A DNA stretch of 58,432 nucleotides from an uncultured Spiribacter sp. (GCA_937884605.1 CALGDM010000027.1:1-58432); one strand, 5' to 3'. Positions 19,096 to 27,641 are shown, counted from the stretch's first letter. Program-made: numbers and translations. Notes: generated by a model from the letters alone, not told the origin.

Positions 19096-20589
19096 ATGGC
19101 ACTGGCTCAGATTCAGGCCCGCGCGTCAGTGGGCATCGACGCCCCGCGCGTGGGCGTCGAGGTCCATCTGGGCGGCGGCCTGCCATCGCTGTCCATCGTG
19201 GGATTGCCCAACACAGCGGTGCGCGAGGCCCGCGACCGGGTCCGCGGGGCACTGACCACCAGCGGCTTCGAGTTTCCGCGTCGCCGCATTACCGTCAACC
19301 TGGCCCCCGCCGATCTGCCCAAGGACGGCGCCCGCTTTGATCTGGCGATTGCGCTGGGGATCCTCGTGGCCTCGGGCCAGATCCCCGAACAGCGCTGCCA
19401 GGCCAGCGTCTTCTGCGCCGAGCTGGCGTTGTCCGGTCAATTGCGTCCGGTGAATGGCACGCTGCCGGTGGCACTGCGCTGTGCCGCCGCATCGGAAACC
19501 CTCGTCGTTGCCACCGACAATGCCGCCGAGGCCGCCCTGGCGGGCGGGGCAGTGCATGGCGCCGGTCATCTGCTGGACGTGACCCGGCACCTCGGCGGCG
19601 AGCGCGCCCTGACACCGGCCCGGCCCAGCGAGCGCGGCCAGGCCCCCGCGACGCCGGATCTGCGCGATGTCATCGCCCAGGCGCCGGCGCGACGGGCGCT
19701 GGAAATTGCCGCCGCTGGCGGCCACAGCCTGCTGTTCTGCGGCCCGCCGGGCAGCGGCAAGAGCCTCATGGCGGCGCGCCTGCCGGGCCTGCTGCCCGCC
19801 ATGACCGATGCCGAGGCGATGGAATCGGCATCATTGCACTCCATCGCCGAGGGTTGCTTCGACCCGGTCCACTGGGCCCGACGCCCCTTTCGCAGCCCTC
19901 ATCACAGCGCGTCACCGCGCGCCCTGACCGGCGGCGGTGCGCGTCCGCGGCCGGGCGAGATCTCGCTGTCCCACCACGGGGTGCTGTTTCTCGATGAACT
20001 GCCCGAATTCCCGCGGGAAGCCCTCGAGGCCCTGCGCGAGCCACTCGAGACCGGTGAGATCAGCGTCTCTCGGGTCAACGCACGGCTGCGCTTTCCTGCC
20101 CGTTTTCAGTTGATTGCGGCCATGAACCCCTGCCCCTGCGGCTACGAGGGTGACGGTGACCATGACTGCCGCTGCACGCCGGCGCAGATTCGTCGCTATA
20201 GCAACCGCATCAGCGGCCCGCTGCTGGATCGCATCGACCTTCAGGTGCGGGTGCCCCGTCTGACCGCCACTCAGCTCGACGCCTGCCCCGAGGGCGAGTC
20301 CAGCGCGGCGGTGGCCCATCGCGTGCAGATCGCCCGCGAGCGGCAGCTTGCCCGTGACGGCATCCCGGCCAGTCACCTGCCGATCAGCGCGATGCGCCGT
20401 GTCGGCCGGCTCGATGCCGCCGGCCGGCAACTGATGCAGCAGGCCACCCGGGCGTTTGGTCTGTCGGCACGCGGCTGGCACCGCTGCTGGCGGATCGCCC
20501 GCAGCATTGCCGATCTCGACGGCGCCCCGGCCATACGGGAACACCATATCGCCGAAGCACTGTCCTATCGTGAGCGGGTTCAGCGTTAA
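19096..20589 (+). CDS. comM: ComM/YifB family AAA+ (Mg-chelatase-like) ATPase
   Basis: The 497-residue hexameric AAA+ helicase promotes branch migration during natural transformation in several gammaproteobacteria. It has an N-terminal Lon-S5-like domain (IVGLPNTAVREARDRVR), Walker A CGPPGSGKSLMAARLPG near residue 215, Walker B LFLDELPEFPREALEALREP, and the four-Cys segment PCPCGYEGDGDHDCRC. Start ATG 19096 gives the family N-terminus MALAQIQARASVGI and follows GGGAGG. Its presence hints at competence, but no pilus or uptake genes are in the window. Confidence 0.93.
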   Translation: MALAQIQARASVGIDAPRVGVEVHLGGGLPSLSIVGLPNTAVREARDRVRGALTTSGFEFPRRRITVNLAPADLPKDGARFDLAIALGILVASGQIPEQRCQASVFCAELALSGQLRPVNGTLPVALRCAAASETLVVATDNAAEAALAGGAVHGAGHLLDVTRHLGGERALTPARPSERGQAPATPDLRDVIAQAPARRALEIAAAGGHSLLFCGPPGSGKSLMAARLPGLLPAMTDAEAMESASLHSIAEGCFDPVHWARRPFRSPHHSASPRALTGGGARPRPGEISLSHHGVLFLDELPEFPREALEALREPLETGEISVSRVNARLRFPARFQLIAAMNPCPCGYEGDGDHDCRCTPAQIRRYSNRISGPLLDRIDLQVRVPRLTATQLDACPEGESSAAVAHRVQIARERQLARDGIPASHLPISAMRRVGRLDAAGRQLMQQATRAFGLSARGWHRCWRIARSIADLDGAPAIREHHIAEALSYRERVQR

Positions 20590-20618
20590 ACTGAACGCAG
20601 CACGTCAAAGGAGGTTCA

Positions 20619-21881
20619 GTGAATATCATCGTGATGGGCGGCGGTCTGGTCGGTGTAACCACGGCCTGGTATCTGCTCGAGGGCGGTCATTCGGTGACAC
20701 TGGTCGACCGGGCGTCCGAACTGGCCTCGGAGGCGAGCCACGCCAACGGTGCGATGCTCCACGCCAGCCATACTGAACCCTGGAACACCCCTCAGGCCCT
20801 GGGCCAGCTGTTGCGCTGGATGGGTCGCGAAGACTCGCCGCTGCTGCTGCGGCCCAGGCAACTGCCGCGCCTGATCGGCTGGGGACTGGGTTTTCTGCGC
20901 TACAGCCGTCCCCATCACCACGCCCGCAACACGGCGGTCAACGCCCGCCTGGCGGTCTACAGCCTGCAGCGCATGCGTGAGCTCGAGGCGCAGACCCCCA
21001 TCGACTACACGCAGGCGCACAATGGCATTCTCAAAATCTTTCGCCACGCCGACGAAATGGAGACCGCCCGCGCCAGCAGCCGGCTGATGGCCGACTCGGG
21101 AGTGCGCCATGAGACCCTGAGCCCCGCCGGGATCAGCCAGCGCGAGCCGGCGCTCGCCGATATCGAGTCGGAACTCGTCGGCGGGTTCTTCTACCCCGAC
21201 GACGCCAGCGGTGATGCGCGGCTTTTCTGCCAGCGACTGGGTGAGAAGGCCGTCGAACGCGGATTGACCCTGCGGCTGGGCGAATCGGTGCAGCGCCTGC
21301 ATGTCAACGCCGGACGCCTGCGAGCCATCGACACCGATCAGGCCACCCTCGAAGCCGATGCGTTTGTCCTCGCCACCGGCGCCGAGGCACCGCATCTCGC
21401 CCGTCAGGCGGGTCTGCGCCTGCCCATCAAACCGGTCAAGGGCTACTCCGCCACCCTGCCCGTGGGCGGGCTCGAGGCCGCCCCACGGTTGCCGATCATC
21501 GACGATGGCCGCAAGATCGTCATGACACGACTCGGCGATCAGCTGCGCATTGCCGGTACGGCCGAGTTCACCGGCTATGACAAGCGCGTACGCCCGCAGC
21601 GGGTCGAGAGCGTGCTCGAACAGGGCCTGGCCAACTTTCCGGCACTCGCGCGTCAGGTGGACACCCGTGAGGCGGATCAATGGGCCTGCCTGCGCCCGAT
21701 GACCATCGACGGCCCACCGATACTGGGGGCCAGCGGCGTCGACGGGCTGTACCTGAACACCGGCGCCGGCCATCTCGGCTGGACGTTCGCCGCCGGGACC
21801 GGGCGGATCGTCGCTGATATGATCGACCAACGCACGCCGGCCATTGATCTGTCCGGCCTGACCCTCGAGCGCTATCAATAG
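20619..21881 (+). CDS. dadA: D-amino-acid dehydrogenase (FAD), DadA family
   Basis: The 420-residue FAD enzyme of the DAO family oxidatively deaminates D-amino acids and passes electrons to the respiratory chain. The N-terminal GxGxxG motif GGGLVGVTTAWYLLEGG is at residues 7-23, and the DadA phrases ASHANGAMLHASHTEPWN, KPVKGYSATLP, and NTGAGHLGWTFAAGTGR are present. GTG start at 20619 has a strong AAAGGAGG upstream. No alanine racemase is adjacent, so the in vivo substrate is open. Confidence 0.88.
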   Translation: MNIIVMGGGLVGVTTAWYLLEGGHSVTLVDRASELASEASHANGAMLHASHTEPWNTPQALGQLLRWMGREDSPLLLRPRQLPRLIGWGLGFLRYSRPHHHARNTAVNARLAVYSLQRMRELEAQTPIDYTQAHNGILKIFRHADEMETARASSRLMADSGVRHETLSPAGISQREPALADIESELVGGFFYPDDASGDARLFCQRLGEKAVERGLTLRLGESVQRLHVNAGRLRAIDTDQATLEADAFVLATGAEAPHLARQAGLRLPIKPVKGYSATLPVGGLEAAPRLPIIDDGRKIVMTRLGDQLRIAGTAEFTGYDKRVRPQRVESVLEQGLANFPALARQVDTREADQWACLRPMTIDGPPILGASGVDGLYLNTGAGHLGWTFAAGTGRIVADMIDQRTPAIDLSGLTLERYQ

Positions 21882-21901
21882 GCGAGGCCCGTACCCCGAG
21901 C

Positions 21902-23887
21902 ATGGACAGCCTGCAAAGCATCATCCTCCTGCTGGCCACCTCCGTGGTGGCGGTCTCGCTGTTCCGCCGGCTGGCCCTGCCGCCGATCATCGCCTATCTG
22001 GTGGTGGGCATGGCGCTGGGCCCCTCGGCGCTGGGCCTGATCCCCGAAAACGAAACCACCCACCTGCTCGCCGAATTTGGCGTGGTGTTTCTGCTGTTCA
22101 CCATCGGCCTGGAGTTTTCGTTCCCGCAACTGCACGCCATGCGCTGGGCAGTGGGCGTGCTCGGTGCCAGTCAGGTCACACTGTGTCTGGTGCTGTTCGG
22201 CGGCATCGCCTGGTGGCTGACCGGATCCATTGAGGTGGGGGTGGTACTGGGCGGCGCCCTGGCACTGTCGTCGACCGCGATCGTCACCAAGCAGCTCACC
22301 GAGCAGGTCGAGGTGCATACCCGCCACGGGCGACGGGCGGTGGGCGTGCTGCTGTTCCAGGATCTGGCCGTTGTCCCGTTGCTGATTGCCATTCCCATCC
22401 TCGCCGGCAACAGCGACAACTCGCTGGCCACTGAGCTGGGGCTTTCACTGATCAAGGGCGTGGTGGTGTTTGGCGTCATGGTCTGGGTGGGGCGCAAGGC
22501 GCTGCGGCCGATCTTTCACGAAGTCGCTCAGGCCCGGTCCAACGAGCTGTTCACGCTGACGGTCCTGCTGATCGCGGTTGCCGCGGCCTGGCTGACCCAT
22601 CTGGCGGGCCTGTCACTGGCGCTGGGGGCGTTTCTTGCCGGCATCATGCTGGGCGAGACCGAATACCGCTATCAGATTGACGCCGATATACGACCGTTTC
22701 GGGATGTGTTGCTGGGGTTTTTCTTTATCACTGTCGGCATGGTCATCAATCTGCCGGTGCTGATCATGGAGCTGCACTGGGTGCTGCTCATCGCCGCCGG
22801 CATGATGGTCGTCAAGCTGCTACTGGTGTATGCCATCGCCCGGCGGGTGGATGGCCCGCAGGACTCGGGACGAACCGCGATCATCCTCGCCAATGGCGGT
22901 GAGTTCGGGTTTGCCCTGATTGCCCTGGCGATCAGCGCCGGACTGATGACATCGGCCGCCAGCCAACTGGTGCTGGCCGCCATCGTACTCACCATGCTTG
23001 CCGCCCCGATCCTGATTCGCCACAACCATCGGCTCGCCGAGCGCTTGCTGAGCGCCCCGGCCACCAGCGCCGATGCGGTTGACCCCGAGACCGAGGTCTC
23101 GCGCATTGCCGAGCCGCTTGCCAACCACGTCATCCTCTGCGGCTACGGCCGGACCGGCCAGAACATCGGCCGCTTCCTGGATCAGGAGGCGCTGCCGTAC
23201 ATGGCCCTCGACCTCGATCCCCAGCGCGTCCAGGAGGCCCGCAACGCCGGCGATCCGGTCAGCTACGGCGACTCCGAGCGACGCGAGGTGCTGCAGGCCG
23301 CCGGACTCGAAAGGGCGCGGATGATCGTGCTCAGCTTTGACAATCCGGCCAGTAGTCTCAAGGTGCTCGAGCATACCCGTGCCGAGCGCCCGGACATCCC
23401 GATCATCGTGCGCACCCGCGATGATCGCTGGATCGAGCGCTTCGAAGCGGCCGGCGCTACGGTGGTCGTCCCGGAAATCCTCGAGGCAAGCCTGATGCTG
23501 TCCTCGCATGTGCTGGCCCTGCTGGGGGTCCCCATGGCGAAGGTGTTCCGGAGTGTGCGGGAGGTCCGCGGCGATCGCTATCGCCTGCTGAAGGGGTATT
23601 TCCACGGTGCCGAGCGCGTGGATCTGGAAAAGGTCGGGCGCTTTCAGGAGCAGCTCCACGCCATCACGCTCAGCGGCAACGCCCGGGCGATCGGTCAGCG
23701 CCTGAGCGACATCGACTCCGACTCGATCGGAATCACCATCAATGCCGTGCGGCGGGGCGGGATCCGGGGGCCGCAGCCGTCGCCCGACACGGTGCTACGC
23801 GAAGGCGATGTGCTGGTGGTGTATGGCACGCCCGAGGCGCTTGAGCATGCCGAGCACGTTCTGCTCGGCGGTGAGCCCGCCAGCTGA
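21902..23887 (+). CDS. CPA2 cation:proton antiporter with TrkA-N/TrkA-C (Kef type)
   Basis: The 661-residue inner-membrane protein has about 12-13 helices in residues 1-385 (VGMALGPSALGLIPE, FLLFTIGLEFSFPQL, ALALSSTAIVTKQL), then a Rossmann KTN/TrkA-N domain from about residue 405 (NHVILCGYGRTGQNIGRFL) and a TrkA-C domain at the end. This is the KefB/KefC/YbaL arrangement, exporting K+ or exchanging Na+/K+ for protons under nucleotide control. The exact ion and any glutathione gating cannot be told. Ion homeostasis would suit a halophile. Confidence 0.9.
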   Translation: MDSLQSIILLLATSVVAVSLFRRLALPPIIAYLVVGMALGPSALGLIPENETTHLLAEFGVVFLLFTIGLEFSFPQLHAMRWAVGVLGASQVTLCLVLFGGIAWWLTGSIEVGVVLGGALALSSTAIVTKQLTEQVEVHTRHGRRAVGVLLFQDLAVVPLLIAIPILAGNSDNSLATELGLSLIKGVVVFGVMVWVGRKALRPIFHEVAQARSNELFTLTVLLIAVAAAWLTHLAGLSLALGAFLAGIMLGETEYRYQIDADIRPFRDVLLGFFFITVGMVINLPVLIMELHWVLLIAAGMMVVKLLLVYAIARRVDGPQDSGRTAIILANGGEFGFALIALAISAGLMTSAASQLVLAAIVLTMLAAPILIRHNHRLAERLLSAPATSADAVDPETEVSRIAEPLANHVILCGYGRTGQNIGRFLDQEALPYMALDLDPQRVQEARNAGDPVSYGDSERREVLQAAGLERARMIVLSFDNPASSLKVLEHTRAERPDIPIIVRTRDDRWIERFEAAGATVVVPEILEASLMLSSHVLALLGVPMAKVFRSVREVRGDRYRLLKGYFHGAERVDLEKVGRFQEQLHAITLSGNARAIGQRLSDIDSDSIGITINAVRRGGIRGPQPSPDTVLREGDVLVVYGTPEALEHAEHVLLGGEPAS

Positions 23888-24397
23888 TCAGGACTCGGGG
23901 ATCTCCAGTCCGGTCTCGGACTCGACCATCCACTCAATGGCGGCGCGGATCTCCTCCTCGGAGGCCGCTCCACCCTGTGCCGGCATATTGCCGTAGCCAT
24001 TGACCACATGCTCGGTCAGGGTTTCCCAGCCCTTGCCAATGCGCTCGTTCCAGCCGGCCTGGTCCCCGACGGCAGGGGCATTAAGGAAATTGCCCTGATG
24101 ACAGGCAATGCAGACCGCCTGAGTGACCTGCTCGCCGCTGCGGACCTCGGTGACGCCACCTTCGTCGGCGCCAGTCTCGGCCGAGGCGATGGCGGGCGCC
24201 GGCTCACCACTGAGTCGAACGGCAAAATCCGGCGAGAGGTTCTGCTCGGCGCGCTCTTCGGCCAACGCCTGACGATCGGGATCCTCGTCACCGAACACCG
24301 AATTCGCGATCACGATGAGCAGAATCGTCACGCCCACCAGAGTGGCAATGACCAGTGCGAAGTTACGGACGAAGACACTATCCTGCTCGGCGCTCAC
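23888..24397 (-). CDS. Cytochrome c5-like protein, membrane-anchored
   Basis: The 169-residue product has an uncleaved N-terminal helix at about residues 13-35 and a periplasmic class I cytochrome domain. The heme motif is CIACH at residues 96-100, and the likely axial Met138 lies in NGYGNMPAQGG. The GNMPAQGG and IEWM ending are typical of cytochrome c5, an electron carrier to terminal oxidases or other periplasmic acceptors. I chose GTG 24397, which has GAGG 8 bases upstream. The stop abuts the stop of the antiporter gene tail to tail. Confidence 0.88.
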   Translation of the reverse strand: MSAEQDSVFVRNFALVIATLVGVTILLIVIANSVFGDEDPDRQALAEERAEQNLSPDFAVRLSGEPAPAIASAETGADEGGVTEVRSGEQVTQAVCIACHQGNFLNAPAVGDQAGWNERIGKGWETLTEHVVNGYGNMPAQGGAASEEEIRAAIEWMVESETGLEIPES

Positions 24398-24428
24398 TTG
24401 ATAATCCTCAATTTTCGGGCTGTCCCAA

Positions 24429-24456
24429 AGTATAGCGGCATTGCGGGACGCGGCAA
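24429..24456 (-). promoter_or_regulatory. Sigma-70 promoter of the cytochrome c5 gene
   Basis: On the minus strand TTGCCG (24456-24451) is followed by 16 bases and TATACT (24434-24429). Expected start near 24422 gives a leader of about 25 bases before the GTG. It lies inside the longer reading frame, which argues against an upstream start. Confidence 0.6.
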
Positions 24457-24488
24457 ACCGGGGGCTATGCCCCGCCCGCGCCAAACGC

Positions 24489-24494
24489 TACAAT
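24489..24494 (+). promoter_or_regulatory. -10 element of the tRNA-Arg gene
   Basis: TACAAT lies 9 bases before the mature tRNA 5' end, with a weak -35. This is the usual position for a tRNA promoter in this group. Confidence 0.5.
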
Positions 24495-24503
24495 GCAGCC
24501 GAT

Positions 24504-24580
<77 letters not shown>

Positions 24581-24783
24581 TACCAACCAACGGGTTGCGC
24601 GGATCTCATCGTTCGCGCACTTGTGATTGACGTTGACCGGATGACGCACGGTCTAGCGGGTCACAAGGTCGCCCCGAGGCAGAGCATCGTGCTCCTCAGC
24701 GCCCTGACTCCGATATACAGGCGTCAAATCAGCCACTGTCGGAAGCAACGTTGACACCCAGGGCAACAGCGTCTGGTTATGCT

Positions 24784-25047
24784 TTACTCGTAGTGACTCC
24801 AGAGTCTCAGAACTTTTACCACCCGCTCCTCTTCCAGCACTTGGTACACCAGACGATGCTGAATATTGATGCGGCGTGAATAGGCCCCCGCAAGATCCCC
24901 AATGAGTTTCTCAAACGGAGGCGGCTTGCAGTAAGGATCGTCTGAAATCGGCGCCAAAAGCTCCTGGGCTTTTGGCTTAAGGCCGCTGGAGGCCAGTTTC
25001 TTTGCATCTTTCTGGGCTTGTTTGGTGTAAACCAACTTCCATGTCAC
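24784..25047 (-). CDS. yoeB: Txe/YoeB family mRNA-interferase toxin
   Basis: This 87-residue RelE-superfamily toxin cleaves mRNA on the ribosome. It has the Txe/YoeB pattern: TWKLVYTKQAQKDAKKL start, DPYCKPPPFEKLIGDLAGAY, the arginine-bearing YSRRINIQHRLVYQV, and the C-terminal SHYE, where His is the catalytic base in the E. coli family member. GTG 25047 overlaps the antitoxin stop as GTGA and has GAGGAG upstream. An earlier ATG at 25068 would lie inside the antitoxin gene. Key residues look intact, so the toxin is probably active. Confidence 0.9.
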   Translation of the reverse strand: MTWKLVYTKQAQKDAKKLASSGLKPKAQELLAPISDDPYCKPPPFEKLIGDLAGAYSRRINIQHRLVYQVLEEERVVKVLRLWSHYE

Positions 25048-25286
25048 CAGTCCAGCTCCTCGTCGCATTTGTCCACGGGGGTATCCATCCCCTCACGAAT
25101 TGACTCCCGCATACCCGGTACTGAGAGCAGGTAAAGTGTTTCCTGAATGGCCGACCAGTCCTCTTCGGATACCAGGACAGCTTTGTTCCGCTTGCCCATG
25201 ATGACGATCGGTTGGTGGGATTCGGCAGTTTCGTCAATCAACCGATAAAGGTTGCTGCGCGCCTCTGTTGCTGTAATTCCGGTCAT
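25044..25286 (-). CDS. yefM: YefM/Phd family antitoxin
   Basis: The 80-residue antitoxin has the Phd/YefM DNA-binding N-terminus (TGITATEARSNLYRLIDE), then HQPIVIMGKRNKAVLVSEED and a flexible acidic C-terminus (TPVDKCDEELDW) that wraps the toxin. It is the first gene of the pair and overlaps yoeB by 4 bases. RBS AGAGG lies before ATG 25286. The promoter and a twin CGTACG site sit just upstream, consistent with autorepression. Confidence 0.92.
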   Translation of the reverse strand: MTGITATEARSNLYRLIDETAESHQPIVIMGKRNKAVLVSEEDWSAIQETLYLLSVPGMRESIREGMDTPVDKCDEELDW

Positions 25287-25318
25287 GACGCACCTCTTGC
25301 GTGTTCAAATTTTAATCA

Positions 25319-25346
25319 ATCGTACGAGATTGCGGACGTACGTCAA
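25319..25346 (-). promoter_or_regulatory. Toxin-antitoxin promoter with overlapping CGTACG operator pair
   Basis: On the minus strand TTGACG (25346-25341), 16 bases, then TACGAT (25324-25319) form a sigma-70 promoter 33 bases before yefM. Two self-palindromic hexamers CGTACG at 25321-25326 and 25337-25342 overlap the -10 and the -35, with centres 16 bp apart. The E. coli YefM operator uses similar short palindromes with a TGTACA core, so these are probable YefM sites. Confidence 0.7.
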
Positions 25347-25377
25347 AACAATCGTCATGCATAACAGTGAATGGGTT

Positions 25378-25427
25378 TCGGCCGCCGAAGCCGAAGGTCG
25401 CAGGTTCGAGTCCTGCCGGGCGCACCA
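25378..25427. repeat. Right copy of 50-base direct repeat (displaced tRNA-Arg 3' part, attR-like)
   Basis: The segment repeats tRNA-Arg from the 5' side of the anticodon stem to CCA, with two changes: T to G just 5' of the anticodon and A to G in the T-loop. There is no D-arm or 5' acceptor half before it, so it cannot be a tRNA gene. It ends 97 bases before the deacetylase start codon. Confidence 0.82.
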
Positions 25428-25524
25428 CGCCATCTCCCGCAACAGCGCCGTTACCGTCTCTTCCACAGCGCTGCTATTCTCGACGTTCATTCTATTCATC
25501 CATCGCAAGAAGGGACGAGCTGTC

Positions 25525-26547
25525 GTGAAGGCCTATTTCGATCAACGTCAGGATCTGCATCACCCGAGAACCTATTTCACCCGTGGGCAGATGCGTGCGC
25601 CGCAGGAGATCCCGGAGCGCACGACCCATATCCGCGCCGGGCTCGAGCGGGCCGGTGCCGCGATCCAGAGGGTCAGCGACCACGGCATCCAACCGATCAA
25701 CCGGGTCCACGATCTCGGTTATCTCCGCTTTCTCGAGTCCTGCCACCGGCGCTGGACGAGCATGCCGGAGGACTGGGGTGACGAGGTCCTGTCGAATGTG
25801 TTCGTGCGCTCGCCCAACCCGCTGCGCGGGATCCTCGCCGAAGCGGCCCGGTACCTCGCGGATGGCAGCTGTCCGGTCGGCGAACACACATGGGAGGCGG
25901 CGTACTGGTCGGCTCAATCGGCGCTCTGTGCAGCGGATGATGTCATTGCGGGCGACGCGATGGCCTTCGCCCTGTGCCGCCCGCCGGGCCACCATGCCCG
26001 GGTCGATGCGGCCGGTGGATTCTGCTATCTGAACAATGCCGCAATCGCCGCCGAGGCCCTGCGCACTCGGTTTCCCCGCGTCGCGGTACTGGATACCGAT
26101 GTGCATCACGGTCAGGGGATCCAGGAGATCTTCTACGACCGCTCAGATGTGCTCTATATCTCCATCCACGGCGATCCGACCAATTTTTATCCCGTGGTCA
26201 GCGGTTTCGAGGACGAGCGGGGCACCGGCGCGGGCGAGGGGTACACGATCAATCTGCCCCTCCCCCATGGCTCAGGGCCGGAGGCGTTTTTCGCCCGGCT
26301 CGACGATGCCTTGAATGCCATCCGTCTGTTCGCCCCGGACGCACTGGTCTTCTCGAACGGGTTCGATATCTACCATGAGGATCCACAAGCGAAGATCGGT
26401 GTGCAGTCAACGGATATCCGTGCGCTCGGATCCCACGTTGCCGCGCTGGCGGTGCCCACGGTAGTCATTCAGGAGGGCGGCTATCACTACGCAAGCCTGG
26501 CGGAGAATACCGAGTCGCTGATGGCCGGGCTGGACGCGGGCCGCTGA
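25525..26547 (+). CDS. Histone deacetylase family protein, acetylpolyamine amidohydrolase-like
   Basis: The 340-residue zinc hydrolase of the arginase/deacetylase fold probably removes acetyl groups from acetylated polyamines or similar amides. Catalytic His156-His157 lie in CRPPGHHARVD, zinc ligands are Asp192 and His194 in DTDVHHGQG and Asp281 in FSNGFDIYHEDP, and the transition-state Tyr lies in EGGYHY near residue 322. The TWEAAYWSAQSA segment and length match Mycoplana APAH closely. I chose GTG 25525 with GGGACGAG upstream. Codons before it run through the displaced tRNA repeat and are not coding. Confidence 0.87.
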   Translation: MKAYFDQRQDLHHPRTYFTRGQMRAPQEIPERTTHIRAGLERAGAAIQRVSDHGIQPINRVHDLGYLRFLESCHRRWTSMPEDWGDEVLSNVFVRSPNPLRGILAEAARYLADGSCPVGEHTWEAAYWSAQSALCAADDVIAGDAMAFALCRPPGHHARVDAAGGFCYLNNAAIAAEALRTRFPRVAVLDTDVHHGQGIQEIFYDRSDVLYISIHGDPTNFYPVVSGFEDERGTGAGEGYTINLPLPHGSGPEAFFARLDDALNAIRLFAPDALVFSNGFDIYHEDPQAKIGVQSTDIRALGSHVAALAVPTVVIQEGGYHYASLAENTESLMAGLDAGR

Positions 26548-26642
26548 CCGCATCAGCGCCCGGTGGTTCCCCGCGACTTGTGCCAGCCCGGCACAGGCGA
26601 TCATCCGCGATGGCTATTCCCGTCACCGTCGGCGGGTACTAG

Positions 26643-26719
26643 CATATGAATCGTTGTCAGGGGCACTCCCCTGAACCGACTCTCCTCCTCTTGGCCGACG
26701 TCATCGTCGGCTTTTTTTT
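26643..26719 (+). ncRNA. Candidate small RNA with C-rich loop and terminator
   Basis: Downstream of the deacetylase gene lies a compact structure: a 7-bp hairpin TCAGGGG/CCCCTGA with CACT loop (26657-26674), an unpaired CTCCTCCTCTT (26682-26692), and a terminator hairpin (26694-26719). A weak -10-like TACTAG is at 26637-26642. The layout resembles anti-Shine-Dalgarno small RNAs, but it may simply be the 3' UTR of the upstream gene. I do not recognise a named family. Confidence 0.4.
26694..26719 (+). terminator. Rho-independent terminator
   Basis: Stem GCCGAC/GTCGGC with a 6-base loop (26694-26711) is followed by eight T residues (26712-26719). It lies 147 bases downstream of the deacetylase stop. 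Confidence 0.88.
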
Positions 26720-26747
26720 GTCCGGATGACGCCGGCGACGGCCGACG

Positions 26748-27641
26748 TCAGTCAAACCAGGCCATCAGCCGCGGCAAAAACCGGCCCAGTTCGTCCGCCA
26801 TGATGACGAAATCGGCATCGAAGCGCTCCTGCGCGGATTCCGCCTCGCGATCGTCGACGTCGTTCTGCACCCCATCGGTAAACTTCAGCCGCTTGATCGA
26901 CAGATCCGAGTCGAGCACCGCATTGATGCGGTCATCCCAGGTCATCGCCAGCCGCCGGACCCGTTTGCCGGCCTTGATATGCCCGCGGATCTCGGCGCTG
27001 CGCAGATCCTGACGCTTGCAACGCACTTCCGCGCCCTCGCTGCGCGGATCCTCGAACACGGCCTCCTCGCCGGGCTCGAGGTCGCTCGGAAAACGGTCAT
27101 GGGCCAGCCAGTCGGTCATGATCTGATGCGGCGCGCTCTCGGTCTGCAGCGGCCGGATGGGCAGACTGCCCAGCATGGCGCGCAGGTCATCGGTAAGCAG
27201 CTCGGCCTCGCGCCAGGTGGCGGCATCCACGACCAACCAGCGTCCGCTCAGATCCAGATACGCGTAGGCGCGCTTGCTGCGGGTGAAAGCCCGAGGCAGC
27301 AGGTCGATGGTCACCTCTTCTTTGATGCGTGCCTTTTCACGCCGCCCCAGCGGCCTGGCCATGGCGTCTTCGCGCTCAGCCACGCGGGCGTCGACGTTTT
27401 CCCGCACGACCGCCGGCGGCAGCACCCGGGATTCGGTCTGCAGGCACACCATCAGCCGATCCCCGGCGGCGTGCACCAGCGTTTCACCGCCTTTCTCAAG
27501 CGGTGGCACCCAGCCCCGGGTTTCGGGGTCGTGCGGACCCACGGGCTGGAACTGGCCGGCACTGAGCCGGTCCTCCAGCGCTTCGGCATCCAGCGTGAAG
27601 GCATCGGCGATTTGATAGACGCAGAGATTGCGAAACCACAT
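26748..27641 (-). CDS. rdgC: Recombination-associated protein RdgC
   Basis: The 297-residue protein forms a ring around duplex DNA and restrains RecA. Family marks: MWFRNLCVYQI start, RVLPPAVVRENVDARV, DLLPRAFTRSKRAYAYLD, and the C-terminal ADFVIMADELGRFLPRLM. Length is normal (about 300). It is 30 bases after purK on the same strand, so it may be transcribed together with phaC-purE-purK. Confidence 0.95.
   Translation of the reverse strand: MWFRNLCVYQIADAFTLDAEALEDRLSAGQFQPVGPHDPETRGWVPPLEKGGETLVHAAGDRLMVCLQTESRVLPPAVVRENVDARVAEREDAMARPLGRREKARIKEEVTIDLLPRAFTRSKRAYAYLDLSGRWLVVDAATWREAELLTDDLRAMLGSLPIRPLQTESAPHQIMTDWLAHDRFPSDLEPGEEAVFEDPRSEGAEVRCKRQDLRSAEIRGHIKAGKRVRRLAMTWDDRINAVLDSDLSIKRLKFTDGVQNDVDDREAESAQERFDADFVIMADELGRFLPRLMAWFD

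Larger units (their letters stand above)
24581..25427. mobile_element. tRNA-Arg-bounded accessory islet carrying a toxin-antitoxin pair
   Basis: The 847-bp segment lies between the tRNA-Arg 3' end and the displaced copy of the same 50 bases. It contains a yefM/yoeB-type pair on the minus strand and about 200 bases (24581-24783) in which I see no gene. Base composition is visibly lower in GC than the neighbours, especially around 25300-25375. No integrase or fragment of one is seen, so it is either a deletion remnant of a larger island or a small element mobilised by an integrase encoded elsewhere. Confidence 0.68.

Noticed and set aside
25378-25427. Second tRNA-Arg gene
   Set aside because: Only the 3' part is present. 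There is no 5' acceptor strand or D-arm before it, so it is a repeat and not a gene.
25252-25524. Upstream extension of the deacetylase reading frame
   Set aside because: These codons run through the yefM promoter and the displaced tRNA repeat and have no counterpart in the family.
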